From positions 19,315 to 83,314 of the forward strand of contig JAFGPV010000161.1 in NCBI GenBank assembly GCA_016936015.1: a stretch of DNA of 64,000 nucleotides. Direction: 5' to 3'. The position numbers and the translations under genes were made by a program. Shown here in pieces: positions 18,655 to 27,544 of the stretch (the first letter of the stretch is position 1; each line of letters opens with the position of its first letter). This DNA comes from Pirellulales bacterium. Lineage in GTDB: Bacteria; Planctomycetota; Planctomycetia; Pirellulales; Thermoguttaceae. The notes under the pieces were generated by a model. The model had not been told where the DNA came from, ran no database searches, and saw only the letters and a list, made by a program, of their open reading frames with translations.

Positions 18655-20070
18655 TTAATCCTTGATTTTACAGTCGGGCAGGGCCTTTTTCAGTTCCTCG
18701 ACGCCCTCTTCGCTGACGTTGCTCTGGGCGAGATTCAGAGTTTTCAGGCCGGCCAGCTTTTTCAGACTCGGCAGGCCCTCGTCGGAGACGCCGGTTTGGC
18801 TGAGGTCGAGCGACTGAAGGTGTTTCAATTTCTGCAAGCTGGCCAGTCCTTCGTCGTCGATTACCGTTCCCTTCAGGTTGAGGGATTGCAGGTTCGTCAG
18901 GGAGGCGATCTTTTCCAGACCGGCGTTGCCGACGGAGGTGTTCCAGAGATTCAGCTCGAGGAGGTTCTTCATCCGGGCGACGGCGTCCATGACCTCGTCC
19001 TGCACGGCCGTTTCGCTCAGATCCAGCGTGCGGAGGCTTTCCGGATCGGCCAGGCCGCTCAGGCCCGATCCGTCGACCGGCGTGGCGCGGAGCGAAAGTT
19101 TTTCGAGATATTTCAGGTTCCGGAGTCCTTTCAAGCCTTTGTCGGTGAAGCCGTAACAGCGGAAAATTTTCAGGTCCTTCAAGCGGGGCATCTGCTCCAG
19201 AACCTGCAAGCCCGCGTCGGTGCACCGCGCCATGTCTTCGATGACCAGCATCTTCATGTTTTTCATTTTGTCCAAGGCTTTCAATCCCGTGTCGGTGACG
19301 GCCGGGTTGTTCAGCAGGAGGATTTCCATTCCGGTCAGATTGCCGAGGATTTCCAGACCCTGGTCGGAGATTTCGGTGCAGCCGCGCAGATCGATGCGCC
19401 TGAGCGACGGCATGTCCTTCAGACAGGCCAGGCCGGCGTCGGTGACGGGGCAGAACAACAGCACCAGCGACCGCAGCTTCGTCAGTTTCGGGAGCAAGCG
19501 CAGGGTGGCGTCGCTCATGTTCGTGGTCCGGCGGAGATTGAGCGATTCCAGTTCCGTCAATTTTTCCAGGACCTTCAGTCCCTGGTCGCTCACGTCGGTG
19601 TTTTCCAACGTTAGTTGTTTCAAATGGGGCATCTCGGCCAAATACTGCACGCCCTGGTCGGTGACGTCCGCCCCCCAGAGTTCCAGCGTCTGTACGTCTT
19701 TCAGGACGGAGAGGATTTTGAGGTCTTCGTCTCCGACCTGCTTTTTGGAGAGGTCGATGCCGACGACCTGACGGTTCTTGCCGTACGCAACGGTTCCCCG
19801 CAACGCTTCAATCCGCCGGACGGCCTCCTCCCGGGTGGCGGGAGCTTTCTCTTTCGTTTGCTTGCCGGGAACCGCGGCCGGTTGGGACGATTTTTCAGCC
19901 GAGGTTGTCTTGATTTCCCGGTCGGGCGCCATTTCTTCCCGGCTGCTGAAGGAGAAAGCGGTCGAGCCGTCCAAAAGCGGCTTGGCGTGTGTGGATTGCC
20001 CATCGCAGGGAGTGGAGCCATGCAATGACGCGAAACAGAAGAAAAGGCCGTAGATCCATAATTTTCGCAT
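18655..20070 (-). CDS. Secreted leucine-rich-repeat protein
   Basis: 471 residues. A signal peptide (MRKLWIYGLFFCFASLHG) is followed by about 100 residues of linker and then a run of roughly 13 LRRs of about 24 residues with the pattern LxxLxxLxLxxTxVxDxGLxxL, typical of planctomycete and GALA-like LRR proteins. Such solenoids bind protein partners; no enzymatic domain is seen. ATG at 20070 has ACAGGAGATG upstream and gives the signal peptide; an upstream in-frame start would add a non-secretory segment. Divergent from the oxidoreductase gene. Confidence 0.88.
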   Translation of the reverse strand: MRKLWIYGLFFCFASLHGSTPCDGQSTHAKPLLDGSTAFSFSSREEMAPDREIKTTSAEKSSQPAAVPGKQTKEKAPATREEAVRRIEALRGTVAYGKNRQVVGIDLSKKQVGDEDLKILSVLKDVQTLELWGADVTDQGVQYLAEMPHLKQLTLENTDVSDQGLKVLEKLTELESLNLRRTTNMSDATLRLLPKLTKLRSLVLLFCPVTDAGLACLKDMPSLRRIDLRGCTEISDQGLEILGNLTGMEILLLNNPAVTDTGLKALDKMKNMKMLVIEDMARCTDAGLQVLEQMPRLKDLKIFRCYGFTDKGLKGLRNLKYLEKLSLRATPVDGSGLSGLADPESLRTLDLSETAVQDEVMDAVARMKNLLELNLWNTSVGNAGLEKIASLTNLQSLNLKGTVIDDEGLASLQKLKHLQSLDLSQTGVSDEGLPSLKKLAGLKTLNLAQSNVSEEGVEELKKALPDCKIKD

Positions 20071-20322
20071 GATATCATCTCCTGTAAGAAACCTTAGTTT
20101 ATCGCAGGAGAAGGGCGAAGACAAATCCCTCCGCATTGGGGAGTTGCCGCCGCTCCGTTCCGAATGGCACGTCGGAAGAACGTGCCCGTTTTGTGCCTTT
20201 AGCGTTATTGTTCGCCGAATAGCGGAGGATTACAATAAAGGTTTGGTTTCAAGCGTTTTCACCGGAGGGGACGTCTCCTTCGCGGAGGCTGGATATATTT
20301 CCTTTGTTTCGGGAGAGTGTTC

Positions 20323-21666
20323 ATGAGCCAAGCTTTGCAACGTCGTGATTTTCTGAAAACAACGGCTGCTCTCGGTATCGGGTATTGGATTGCACCGGAG
20401 ATCCTCGCCGCGGACAAGTCGCCTAGCGGGCGCGTTGCGTTTGGTGCGATCGGCGTAGGGGGAAAAGGTGATTGCGATACGAAGATGGTTTCCAGACTGG
20501 GCAACGTCGTGGCCCTTTGCGACGTCGACGAGAAAGCGCTGGCCGCGGCCTCGAAAAAGTATAAAAAGGCCAAGACTTTCACGGATTTCCGCAAGATGCT
20601 CGAAACCATGGGGGACAGCATCGACGCGGTGACGGTCAGCACGACCGACCACACCCACGCGCCCGCCGCCCTGATGGCGATGCGGATGGGCAAACACTGC
20701 TTCTGCCAGAAGCCGCTGACGCACACGATCTACGAGGCCCGGCTGATGGGCCAGGTCGCCCGGGAGAAAAAGGTCGCCACGCAGATGGGCAATCAAGGGA
20801 CGGCGGAGAAAAATTTGCGGAAGTCGGTCACGGTGCTGCAATCGGGGGTTTTGGGCGCCCCGAAGGAGGTCCACGTCTGGACGAATCGGCCGGTCTGGCC
20901 GCAGGGCGAAAGCCGGCCCTCCTCGAAGCCCTGCCCTGAGTCGCTCCATTGGAACGAGTGGCTCGGTCCGGCGCCGCTCCGGCCCTTTGCCGAAGGCTAT
21001 CACCCGTTCAAATGGCGCGGCTGGTGGGACTTCGGCTGCGGGGCCTTGGGCGACATGGCCTGCCATACGATGAACATGCCCTTCTGGGCATTGGATCTGC
21101 GCAATCCCGTAGCGGTTCAGGCCGAGACCAGCGGTCACAACGGCGACAGCTTTCCCAAGTGGTCGATCATCACCTATGAATTCGCCGCCACCGACAAGCG
21201 GCCCGCCGTTAAACTGTTCTGGTACGACGGCGGGAAAAAACCCGATCAAGCCCTCTTTCTCGATCAGAAGGTCCCCGAGACCGGTTCGATCACCCTTTGC
21301 GAGAAAGGAAATCTCCTCTCGACCGGCGATTATTCGGAGAACAAGCAAATCGTTTTCGGAGAGGACGCCCCGGAGGTGGATTGGAAAAAGGTGAAATACG
21401 AGAAACCGCCCGGCGGGGGAGAGCCGCACTACGTCGAGTGGGTCCGGGCGATCAAGGGCGGCCCGCCCGCCAAGTCCAACTTTCCCGACTACGCCTCCGC
21501 GTTGACGGAGACCGTGCTGTTGGGCAACCTGGCCGTCTGGGTCGCCGCCGTGGGCCAGGGCGAGAAGGTCCTCTGGGACGCCGAGAAGATGAAAGTGACG
21601 AACATCGAGGGGCTGGAGTCGATGATCAAACCCACTTACCGCGACGGCTACACGCTCGACGTGTAA
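20323..21666 (+). CDS. Gfo/Idh/MocA family oxidoreductase, Tat-exported
   Basis: 447 residues. The N-terminus MSQALQRRDFLKTTAAL is a twin-arginine signal, so the protein is predicted to be exported with its cofactor. The Rossmann motif is GAIGVGGKG and the family sequence before the catalytic region is CQKPLTHT (EKP in the usual form; here QKP). Planctomycetes have many of these exported sugar dehydrogenase-like proteins. The specific substrate is not clear. ATG at 20323 follows GGGAGAG. Confidence 0.9.
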   Translation: MSQALQRRDFLKTTAALGIGYWIAPEILAADKSPSGRVAFGAIGVGGKGDCDTKMVSRLGNVVALCDVDEKALAAASKKYKKAKTFTDFRKMLETMGDSIDAVTVSTTDHTHAPAALMAMRMGKHCFCQKPLTHTIYEARLMGQVAREKKVATQMGNQGTAEKNLRKSVTVLQSGVLGAPKEVHVWTNRPVWPQGESRPSSKPCPESLHWNEWLGPAPLRPFAEGYHPFKWRGWWDFGCGALGDMACHTMNMPFWALDLRNPVAVQAETSGHNGDSFPKWSIITYEFAATDKRPAVKLFWYDGGKKPDQALFLDQKVPETGSITLCEKGNLLSTGDYSENKQIVFGEDAPEVDWKKVKYEKPPGGGEPHYVEWVRAIKGGPPAKSNFPDYASALTETVLLGNLAVWVAAVGQGEKVLWDAEKMKVTNIEGLESMIKPTYRDGYTLDV

Positions 21667-21673
21667 CCACCCC

Positions 21674-21762
21674 GGGAGGACAGACATTCCTGTCTGTCTG
21701 ATCAAACGGTTCGATCGATTCAAGACAGTCAAGCAGGACAGGCAAGAATGCCTGTCCTCCTG
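21674..21762. repeat. GGACAGACATTCCTGTCTGTC / GGACAGGCAAGAATGCCTGTCC repeat
   Basis: Two short palindromes of the ACAGxCATTCxTGxCTGT type between convergent genes. A related pair occurs at 15217-15263. Confidence 0.7.
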
Positions 21763-21768
21763 CAACCA

Positions 21769-23535
21769 TCACGCTTTTCCCGCGATTAATTCCAAAAGTG
21801 CTTTCGCGGCTTCCTCCGGACCGGTGGACTCGCACCCGGAGATGCCCAGCCGGGTCCGCAACTGGCCGACGAAGACGTTGCGGGCGAACGCCGCCTCGAA
21901 GAGCTTTTGCGCCAGCGGTTCGTGGAGGTCCTTGTACTGCGGCGGGCCGAAGATGTTGGCAAAGTAGCTGTGCACCAGGCCGGTGGCGGTGGTGGTCCCC
22001 TTCGACATGGCGGCGCCCTCGCGGAAGACCTTGAGCGCTTCGTCCGCCGCGGCGAATTTCTCGACGATCGGGTGTTCCGCGTCGACTTCCTCGAAGTTGT
22101 TCGCGTAGAGCAGAAAATCGATCGGGTGGCCGTGCAGCACCTCTTCCAGGGTGGTCACCGGCAGCACGCAGCGGGCGTTGATCTTCTGCGGGCTCATGAT
22201 CACCGCCCGGTCGATCTGGCCGAAGGCGTAGCCTTGCCGCAGGTCGTCGAGGCGGAGGAAGGCGCCGATTTCGGTGCCGTAGGCCAGCAGCCGGCCCTCG
22301 GCGTCGACTTCGAGCGAACCCATGTCGTCGGCCACGATCCGCAACTCGCGGAGGGAGTCTTCTCCGAGGACGCGGAAGGCCTCCAGCGATTCCGATTTGC
22401 CGGTGGCCGTGTCGCCGATCAGGAGCACGTTGGCCGAGGCGCCGTGCTTCAGGGCGATGTGGACCATCGCTCCGTGGAAGGGCAGGCGGCCGCGCTTCAT
22501 CATGACCACGTTATGCAGCGTGAGCACCATCTTCTTGACGTAGCCGAAGTACCCGAAACGGTCCTCCAGGGGCACCGCGCCGACAAGCAGGCGATTCGCT
22601 TCGTCGTCGAAAAACACCGTCGGCAGCGGCCCGAAGTCGAGCATCCGCTCTGACGGCGCTCCGTACACGTAAACGGCGTCCGGACCGGCCGCGATCTGCC
22701 GGTCGCCGGCCAACTCGAACAAGTTGGCCAGCGAGCAGCCCAATTCCAGGAATCGTTGATGGAAATAGATGAAGATCACCAGGGGGCCGACCTGGGCCGG
22801 ATAGCAGAGAAAATGCGAGCTTTCCAGCGACAGCCCTTCCAGGGGATTGCGGTCGATCTTCTGGAAGCTGCCGGTCCGCTTGTTGATCGGCGGGTCGATG
22901 ATCAGCGGCGGGTCGATCCACACCTGGCGGATCAGCGGAATGTCGCGGAGCACCCGGGCGTACGGCTCCGGCAGGGGCGCGGCGGCCGGTACGGCGATCA
23001 ATCCCACGTTTGCTCCCGCGGCCACCTGCCGATAAACCCGGGGATGATCGCCCGTGACGTTCTCGCACACGTCGCGGTACAGGCCCCGGATCAGATGGGT
23101 CAGTTGCTCCACGGTCTCGTTGAAGGCGCGGTACGGCCGGCGGTCAAGGCTGCTCGGGCCGGGCAGCGAGTGCAGGATCATAAAGCGGTGATGCTCGCGC
23201 CAGAAGTCGTACAGCCCTTCGACGAAGCGGTGCAGCGCCTTCCGCCACGCAACGCAAATGGCGTATTCCGGCCGCTTTTTTGCCGCTTCTTCGAGGGACG
23301 CGGAGGCCAAGGCCCGCAGCAGGTCCACCATCCGCGAGACGCCGTCCTGGTTTTGCAGGTCCAGGGGGATATCGTTCAGCAGCGGCGAGTTGAACTTCCG
23401 CAGTACGTCGACGTAGGCCTGGACGAACTGGGCGAAGGCGTGGCTCTCGACGATTTCCGCCGTCGAGGAGCAGACCAGCCCCATGCTGTGCAGGATCGCC
23501 TGGCGGCGCTCGATATCCATCCGTTGCAAGGACAT
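21769..23535 (-). CDS. Large HprK/PEPCK-like P-loop protein, last gene of the BMC operon
   Basis: 588 residues, not recognised as a named family. Residues 1-330 are mostly helical with no familiar motif. The C-terminal part resembles HPr kinase/PEP carboxykinase folds: LPFHGAMVHIA, P-loop GDTATGKSES (374-383) and RIVADDMGSLEV (399-410), matching the HprK order hydrophobic strand, Walker A with Ser-Glu, then ADD. The stop of the aldolase gene lies 22 nt upstream and the start has a strong GGAGGA, so it is cotranslated with the BMC operon. A role as a kinase or metabolite sensor of the pathway is inference only. Confidence 0.75.
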   Translation of the reverse strand: MSLQRMDIERRQAILHSMGLVCSSTAEIVESHAFAQFVQAYVDVLRKFNSPLLNDIPLDLQNQDGVSRMVDLLRALASASLEEAAKKRPEYAICVAWRKALHRFVEGLYDFWREHHRFMILHSLPGPSSLDRRPYRAFNETVEQLTHLIRGLYRDVCENVTGDHPRVYRQVAAGANVGLIAVPAAAPLPEPYARVLRDIPLIRQVWIDPPLIIDPPINKRTGSFQKIDRNPLEGLSLESSHFLCYPAQVGPLVIFIYFHQRFLELGCSLANLFELAGDRQIAAGPDAVYVYGAPSERMLDFGPLPTVFFDDEANRLLVGAVPLEDRFGYFGYVKKMVLTLHNVVMMKRGRLPFHGAMVHIALKHGASANVLLIGDTATGKSESLEAFRVLGEDSLRELRIVADDMGSLEVDAEGRLLAYGTEIGAFLRLDDLRQGYAFGQIDRAVIMSPQKINARCVLPVTTLEEVLHGHPIDFLLYANNFEEVDAEHPIVEKFAAADEALKVFREGAAMSKGTTTATGLVHSYFANIFGPPQYKDLHEPLAQKLFEAAFARNVFVGQLRTRLGISGCESTGPEEAAKALLELIAGKA

Positions 23536-23557
23536 TTCCGATCCTCCGGAAAAACCC

Positions 23558-24433
23558 TTATTTTAACATGAGCGTCGCCATCACGCGATCCGTGATGGCC
23601 TGGATCAGCGATTCCTGGTTCGAGAGATCCGCCGGGACGGGAGGGGGGGATTTGCCGTTGCCCGACGCCGTCTCTTCCGGGCTATACGAAGGGGGTTGGA
23701 ACGCCCGGCGCTCGACGCCCGATTCCTTCCAGCTTGTCCGGAAGATGTCGTTGGCGCAGATGTCGCAGTTTTGCAGTTCGTTCCGCGGATCGGCGATGCC
23801 CCATTTCTTTTTCAGCGCCAGCAGGTCCCGGGCCTCCGGCTCGGTGAAATAATTGACGTTCCCCAGTCCGCGGGCGAGCATCAGGATGCGGCAGTAGGCG
23901 TCGAGGATCTCCGTCCACCAGTACGCCCGTTCCACCGTTTCGCCGTAGCTGACCGTGCCGTGGTTGGCCAGGATGATGACGTTCGTCTTTTTCACGAAGG
24001 GGAGAATCGTGTCGGCGAAGTCCCGGCCGCCGGGCGTCTCGTAGCGGGTGATCGGCACGTCGCCCAAAAACACCTCCACCTCGGGCAGCACGCACTGGGG
24101 AATCGGCTCCCGGGCCACCCCGAACGCCGTGGCGTGAGGCGGGTGGCAGTGGACCACCGATTTCACGTCCTCCCGCTCTTTCATGATCGCCAGGTGCAGC
24201 ATGACCTCGCTGGTCCGCTTCCGCGCGCCGGAGATCTGCTTGCCGTCCATATCGACGACGCACAAGTCGTCGGGCTTCATGAATCCCTTGCTGATCATCG
24301 TCGGCGTGCAGAGGACGCGGTCTTCGGCGATCCGGTACGAGATGTTCCCGTCGTTGGCGGCGGCAAATCCCCGCTTGTACAGTCGGTCGCCGATCTCGCA
24401 GATCTCTTGCCTGAGTTTTAATATATTTGCCAT
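23558..24433 (-). CDS. Class II aldolase (fuculose/rhamnulose-1-phosphate type), BMC cargo
   Basis: 291 residues. The zinc site and base map onto FucA: Glu76 in TSEVMLH, His95 and His97 in VVHCHPPH, His158 in ANHGT. The enzyme cleaves a 1-phospho-deoxyketose to DHAP and L-lactaldehyde. After the catalytic domain (to about residue 215) come about 55 residues of Pro/Ser-rich linker and a C-terminal amphipathic helix (ESLIQAITDRVMATLMLK) typical of BMC encapsulation peptides. FucA itself ends soon after the catalytic domain, so the tail is specific to shell targeting. It follows a BMC-P gene by 4 nt. Confidence 0.9.
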   Translation of the reverse strand: MANILKLRQEICEIGDRLYKRGFAAANDGNISYRIAEDRVLCTPTMISKGFMKPDDLCVVDMDGKQISGARKRTSEVMLHLAIMKEREDVKSVVHCHPPHATAFGVAREPIPQCVLPEVEVFLGDVPITRYETPGGRDFADTILPFVKKTNVIILANHGTVSYGETVERAYWWTEILDAYCRILMLARGLGNVNYFTEPEARDLLALKKKWGIADPRNELQNCDICANDIFRTSWKESGVERRAFQPPSYSPEETASGNGKSPPPVPADLSNQESLIQAITDRVMATLMLK

Positions 24434-24437
24434 AATT

Positions 24438-24749
24438 TCAACCTCGCTTCGGCTTCAAATGCTCCGGGATCTCGTATTCCAGCGTATCCAAAATGGCGCC
24501 GTTGTAGGCGTCGATCGGCTTGACCTCGGGATAAAACGGCATGGCGGCCTCGCGGCCCTCGCTGACCGCCAGCCGGCAGCCGACTCCGGCGCCCAACTCA
24601 TCCAAGACGACGATCTCCTCCAGTCGCCGCTCGAAGTCGCCGGCCAGATTCTCCCAGCTCAGCGGGGCCACGATTTTCAGCGCGGCGCCGGCCAACGCGG
24701 GATGCCAGCGGTTCAAAGTCACCGAGCCGATTACGTCGCCGATACGCAT
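24438..24749 (-). CDS. BMC-P pentameric vertex protein (EutN/CcmL family)
   Basis: 103 residues. MRIGDVIGSVTLNRWHPAL opens the EutN/CcmL beta barrel, with ENLAG and DELGAGVGCRLAVSEGREAAMPFY as the middle and end motifs. Pentamers close the vertices of the shell. ATG at 24749 matches homologues; an upstream TTG start lacks support. One of three BMC-P genes in the operon. Confidence 0.88.
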   Translation of the reverse strand: MRIGDVIGSVTLNRWHPALAGAALKIVAPLSWENLAGDFERRLEEIVVLDELGAGVGCRLAVSEGREAAMPFYPEVKPIDAYNGAILDTLEYEIPEHLKPKRG

Positions 24750-24792
24750 GATATTTTCGGAGGACGGATGTAAAAATAATGTGACTATCAAG

Positions 24793-24858
24793 TAGCCGGC
24801 GGCTAACAGCCGCCGCGGCGATTTCCCATGCCTCTCGGCGGCTGTTAGCCGCCGGCTA
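24793..24858. repeat. TAGCCGGCGGCTAACAGCCG inverted repeat in the BMC operon
   Basis: Arms 24793-24814 and 24837-24858 are near-perfect complements with a 22-nt loop, between the RpiB-like gene and a BMC-P gene. It could shape relative expression by mRNA structure. Confidence 0.85.
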
Positions 24859-24904
24859 TTGGAATAAATTCTTGCTATTTAACCTCGACCGACCACAAGC
24901 GGTT

Positions 24905-25642
24905 TCAGGACAATTGTTGGATAAACACCTTCGGGCAGGGGCGGACGCCGCCGGCGCCGAAGGATTCGATCATCTGCCGGACTTGATACGAGCCGGTTGT
25001 TTTCGGATCGACGATCAGGGCGTTTGCGCCGACCGCCGCGGCGTCGCCCGGCAGGTTCCGGAGTTCGCCGCCGAGGATCGCCCGCACGCCTGATCGGCGA
25101 TTTGCCAGGCACAGTGCCGCCGCGGTGTGCGGGGTAAGCAGCACTCCCAAGGCGTCGTGGCCGGCCAGTTCCGCGGCGAGCAGGTCCACCGCTTCCAGCA
25201 GGCAATCCCGGAGGTGACATTCGACCTTCGGACCCTTGCCGTCCAATCCGGCGGCCAGGGATTGCACGTCGAACCGCGTTCCCACGGCAATAAGCAGCAA
25301 CCGCATGGCGGCGTCGTTGTGGGGGATTGCCTGTGTGGCGAATTCTAAGGCGACGTTCCGCTGCCGCAGGGCGTCGCGGACCGCCGGGGTAACGACCGTA
25401 CCCGGCCGGACGACGACGCGGCGTTTGCCCGGCAGCCGATCGAACACTTCGGCCAGCGTGATGAGTTGGGCGCTGAGCACCAGCACGCCGTCCTGGTCCG
25501 GGGCCGAGGGTTTTGCCTGACAGGCCGACGGAGTCTCCGGCTTCGGGCCGGGGACGAGGACGGCCCGGCTCGCCGGCGCTCGCTGCATCTCGGCGAGCAC
25601 CTCGCGGACGACGCGTTCGATCTGTTCGGAAGTGGGTTGCAT
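24905..25642 (-). CDS. RpiB/LacAB-like protein with encapsulation-like N-terminus (BMC-associated)
   Basis: 245 residues. Residues 5-20 (SEQIERVVREVLAEMQ) form a short amphipathic helix like the ones at the N-termini of the aldehyde dehydrogenase and PduL in this operon, followed by an Ala/Pro-rich linker to about residue 50. The core resembles the RpiB/LacAB fold: GVLLTPHTAAALCLANRRSG aligns with the segment GxLICGxGxGxxIAANKxxG of RpiB, followed by VRAIL and ANALIVDP. The catalytic Cys of RpiB is Thr here, so isomerase activity is doubtful. Likely a lumen protein of unknown role. Confidence 0.6.
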   Translation of the reverse strand: MQPTSEQIERVVREVLAEMQRAPASRAVLVPGPKPETPSACQAKPSAPDQDGVLVLSAQLITLAEVFDRLPGKRRVVVRPGTVVTPAVRDALRQRNVALEFATQAIPHNDAAMRLLLIAVGTRFDVQSLAAGLDGKGPKVECHLRDCLLEAVDLLAAELAGHDALGVLLTPHTAAALCLANRRSGVRAILGGELRNLPGDAAAVGANALIVDPKTTGSYQVRQMIESFGAGGVRPCPKVFIQQLS

Positions 25643-25658
25643 CGCTTCGGATGTGATC

Positions 25659-25940
25659 TTAGTGAGCTGGACCCCAGGTCGTTTGATCGGGCAGGGCGAT
25701 GGCCGACCAGCGGACGGGTGATTGCTTGTCGTTCAGCATTTCTCGGGCTCCGATGCCGTCGCTGGTGATCACGACCAGTTCGCCCTTGCGGGCGCCCAGT
25801 TGGTCGATGACCAGGATCGGGTCGCCCTCGATCGTTTTCCCGTCCGCCTGCAAGGCCATCACCAACAGCAACCGCGTCCCCTTCATCGAAGGGTGCTTGA
25901 TCGTCGCCGTCGCGTTTCCCATGATGCGGCCGAGGTACAT
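25659..25940 (-). CDS. BMC-P pentameric vertex protein (EutN/CcmL family)
   Basis: 93 residues, the shortest of the three. MYLGRIMGNATATIKHPSMKG starts the fold, then LLLVMALQADGK, VIDQLGARKGELVVITSDG and WSAIALPD. Lies 16 nt before the RpiB-like gene and 62 nt after the dehydrogenase stop. Confidence 0.88.
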   Translation of the reverse strand: MYLGRIMGNATATIKHPSMKGTRLLLVMALQADGKTIEGDPILVIDQLGARKGELVVITSDGIGAREMLNDKQSPVRWSAIALPDQTTWGPAH

Positions 25941-26002
25941 GTGGAGGGCTGGGGGCTGGAGTCTGGGGATTGGGGTGTTCTCTAATCCCTAATCCCCAAT
26001 CT

Positions 26003-27439
26003 CTATTTTCCAAGGATTCTCAGGTTGTCAATCATCGAGCATCGCCGCTCGCGGGTGAACGTCAGCGGGGTGGTGATGCCTTCGCCGGTCGGTCCGGCGA
26101 TGCTGAACGAGATATAGCCCTCGCCGCCGACACCCAGGCCGGCCATGCTGGGGCCGTTCTTGACGAACAGCGTGGTATCCATCGCCTTGCCCATCTTGGT
26201 CATGTTCGCGACGTTGTTCGAGTGGATGATGGCCGTGTGGCCGAAGCCGTGCTCGCTGCGGACCGCCTTCTCGATCGCCTCCTCGACGTTGCGGCAGCGG
26301 ACAAACGGCAGGAAGGGCATCATTTGTTCCACGGGGACGAAGGGATTCGACTCGTCCGTCTCGCCGAACAGCAATTCCGTGCCGGCGGGAACGGTCTTGC
26401 CGACGGCCCGGGCCAGTACGGCGGCGTCCTTGCCGAGATACTGCTTGTCCGGCATGAGGTGTTTGTCTCCGTCTTTGCCGACGGCGGTGATGGCGGCCTT
26501 CGTCAGGGCCGCAACCTCCTGGGCGTTCAGCCGGACGGCTCCGGCCCGTTGCATGGCGTCCATCATGGCGTCGAAGGCGGATTCGACCACGAAGACCTGC
26601 TTTTCGGAGATGCAGAGCAGGTTGTTGTCGTAGGCGCCGCCGGCGATGATGCTTCGGGCGGCCCGGTCGAGACAGGCGGTTTCGTCGACGACCACGGGGG
26701 GATTGCCGGGGCCGGCCACGATCGACCGCTTGGCCTGCTGCATCGCCGCCTTGGCCACGCCCGCCCCGCCGGTGACGCACAACAGGTTGATCTCAGGATG
26801 CTTGAAGATGGCGTTGGCCGACTCGAGGGTCGGCTCGGTGATCAGACACAGCAGGTTGTCGATCCCCAGGTCGCGGGAAATGACCTCGTTGTAACGGCGC
26901 ACTCCCTCGGCTGCCACCCGCTTGCCGCTCGGATGCGGATTGAACACCACCGTGTTCCCCGAGGCCAGCATCGTAATCGCGTTTCCGGTCAGGGTGGGCA
27001 GCGAATGCGTCACGGGCGTAATGGCGCCGATCACGCCGAAGGGGGCGTGTTCGATCACTGCCAGGCCGCGGTCGCCGCTGAAGACTTCGCTCCGCAGGAA
27101 TTCCACGCCAGGCGTTCGCTCGCCCAGCGTTTTGAGTTTCTCGATCTTATGCTCCAGCCGGCCGATCTGCGTCTCTTCCATCTCCATCGTGCCCAGCTCG
27201 ACGCATTGGTCGATGGCGATGCGGCGGATGTGGCCGATGATCCGGCGGCGGTCCTCCACCGTGCGGCGCGAGAGCCGCTCGAAGGCCTCCCGGGCCGCGG
27301 CCACGGCCTGGTTCACGTCCGTAAACAGCCCGAACCGGCCTTGAACCCCGCCGCCGACCGGCGCCCCGTTGCCCCGCGAGCCGAGCCGTTGGATCACCTG
27401 TTCCACCACGTTCCGGACTAAGGTTTCGTCAAGCTGCAT
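26003..27439 (-). CDS. CoA-acylating aldehyde dehydrogenase (PduP-like), BMC cargo
   Basis: 478 residues. An N-terminal amphipathic helix (LDETLVRNVVEQVIQRL) plus a Gly-rich linker is the encapsulation peptide, as in PduP. The catalytic Cys276 is in AYDNNLLCISEK. The NAD-site region is PFGVIGAITPVTHSLPT and GNTVVFNPHPSG. The enzyme turns an aldehyde, here probably L-lactaldehyde, plus CoA and NAD+ into acyl-CoA. It is followed by a BMC-P gene in the operon and preceded by another BMC-P. Confidence 0.93.
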   Translation of the reverse strand: MQLDETLVRNVVEQVIQRLGSRGNGAPVGGGVQGRFGLFTDVNQAVAAAREAFERLSRRTVEDRRRIIGHIRRIAIDQCVELGTMEMEETQIGRLEHKIEKLKTLGERTPGVEFLRSEVFSGDRGLAVIEHAPFGVIGAITPVTHSLPTLTGNAITMLASGNTVVFNPHPSGKRVAAEGVRRYNEVISRDLGIDNLLCLITEPTLESANAIFKHPEINLLCVTGGAGVAKAAMQQAKRSIVAGPGNPPVVVDETACLDRAARSIIAGGAYDNNLLCISEKQVFVVESAFDAMMDAMQRAGAVRLNAQEVAALTKAAITAVGKDGDKHLMPDKQYLGKDAAVLARAVGKTVPAGTELLFGETDESNPFVPVEQMMPFLPFVRCRNVEEAIEKAVRSEHGFGHTAIIHSNNVANMTKMGKAMDTTLFVKNGPSMAGLGVGGEGYISFSIAGPTGEGITTPLTFTRERRCSMIDNLRILGK

Positions 27440-27462
27440 GGTTAATCCTCGTTCTCTATCGT

Positions 27463-27538
27463 TTTGTAGGAGGCGGCTCCCGCCGCCGATTGCACAATCA
27501 ATAATCCGCCAGCGGCGGCGGGAGCCGCCTCCTACAAA
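27463..27538. repeat. TTTGTAGGAGGCGGCTCCCG inverted repeat in the BMC operon
   Basis: Arms of about 27 bp at both ends, nearly perfect. A half copy is at 42766-42790 upstream of a small secreted-protein gene. Confidence 0.9.
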
Positions 27539-27544
27539 TGGTAT

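Noticed and set aside
25970..27421. Long open frame antisense to the aldehyde dehydrogenase
   Set aside because: Low-complexity shadow of the dehydrogenase gene; no ribosome binding site or domain.
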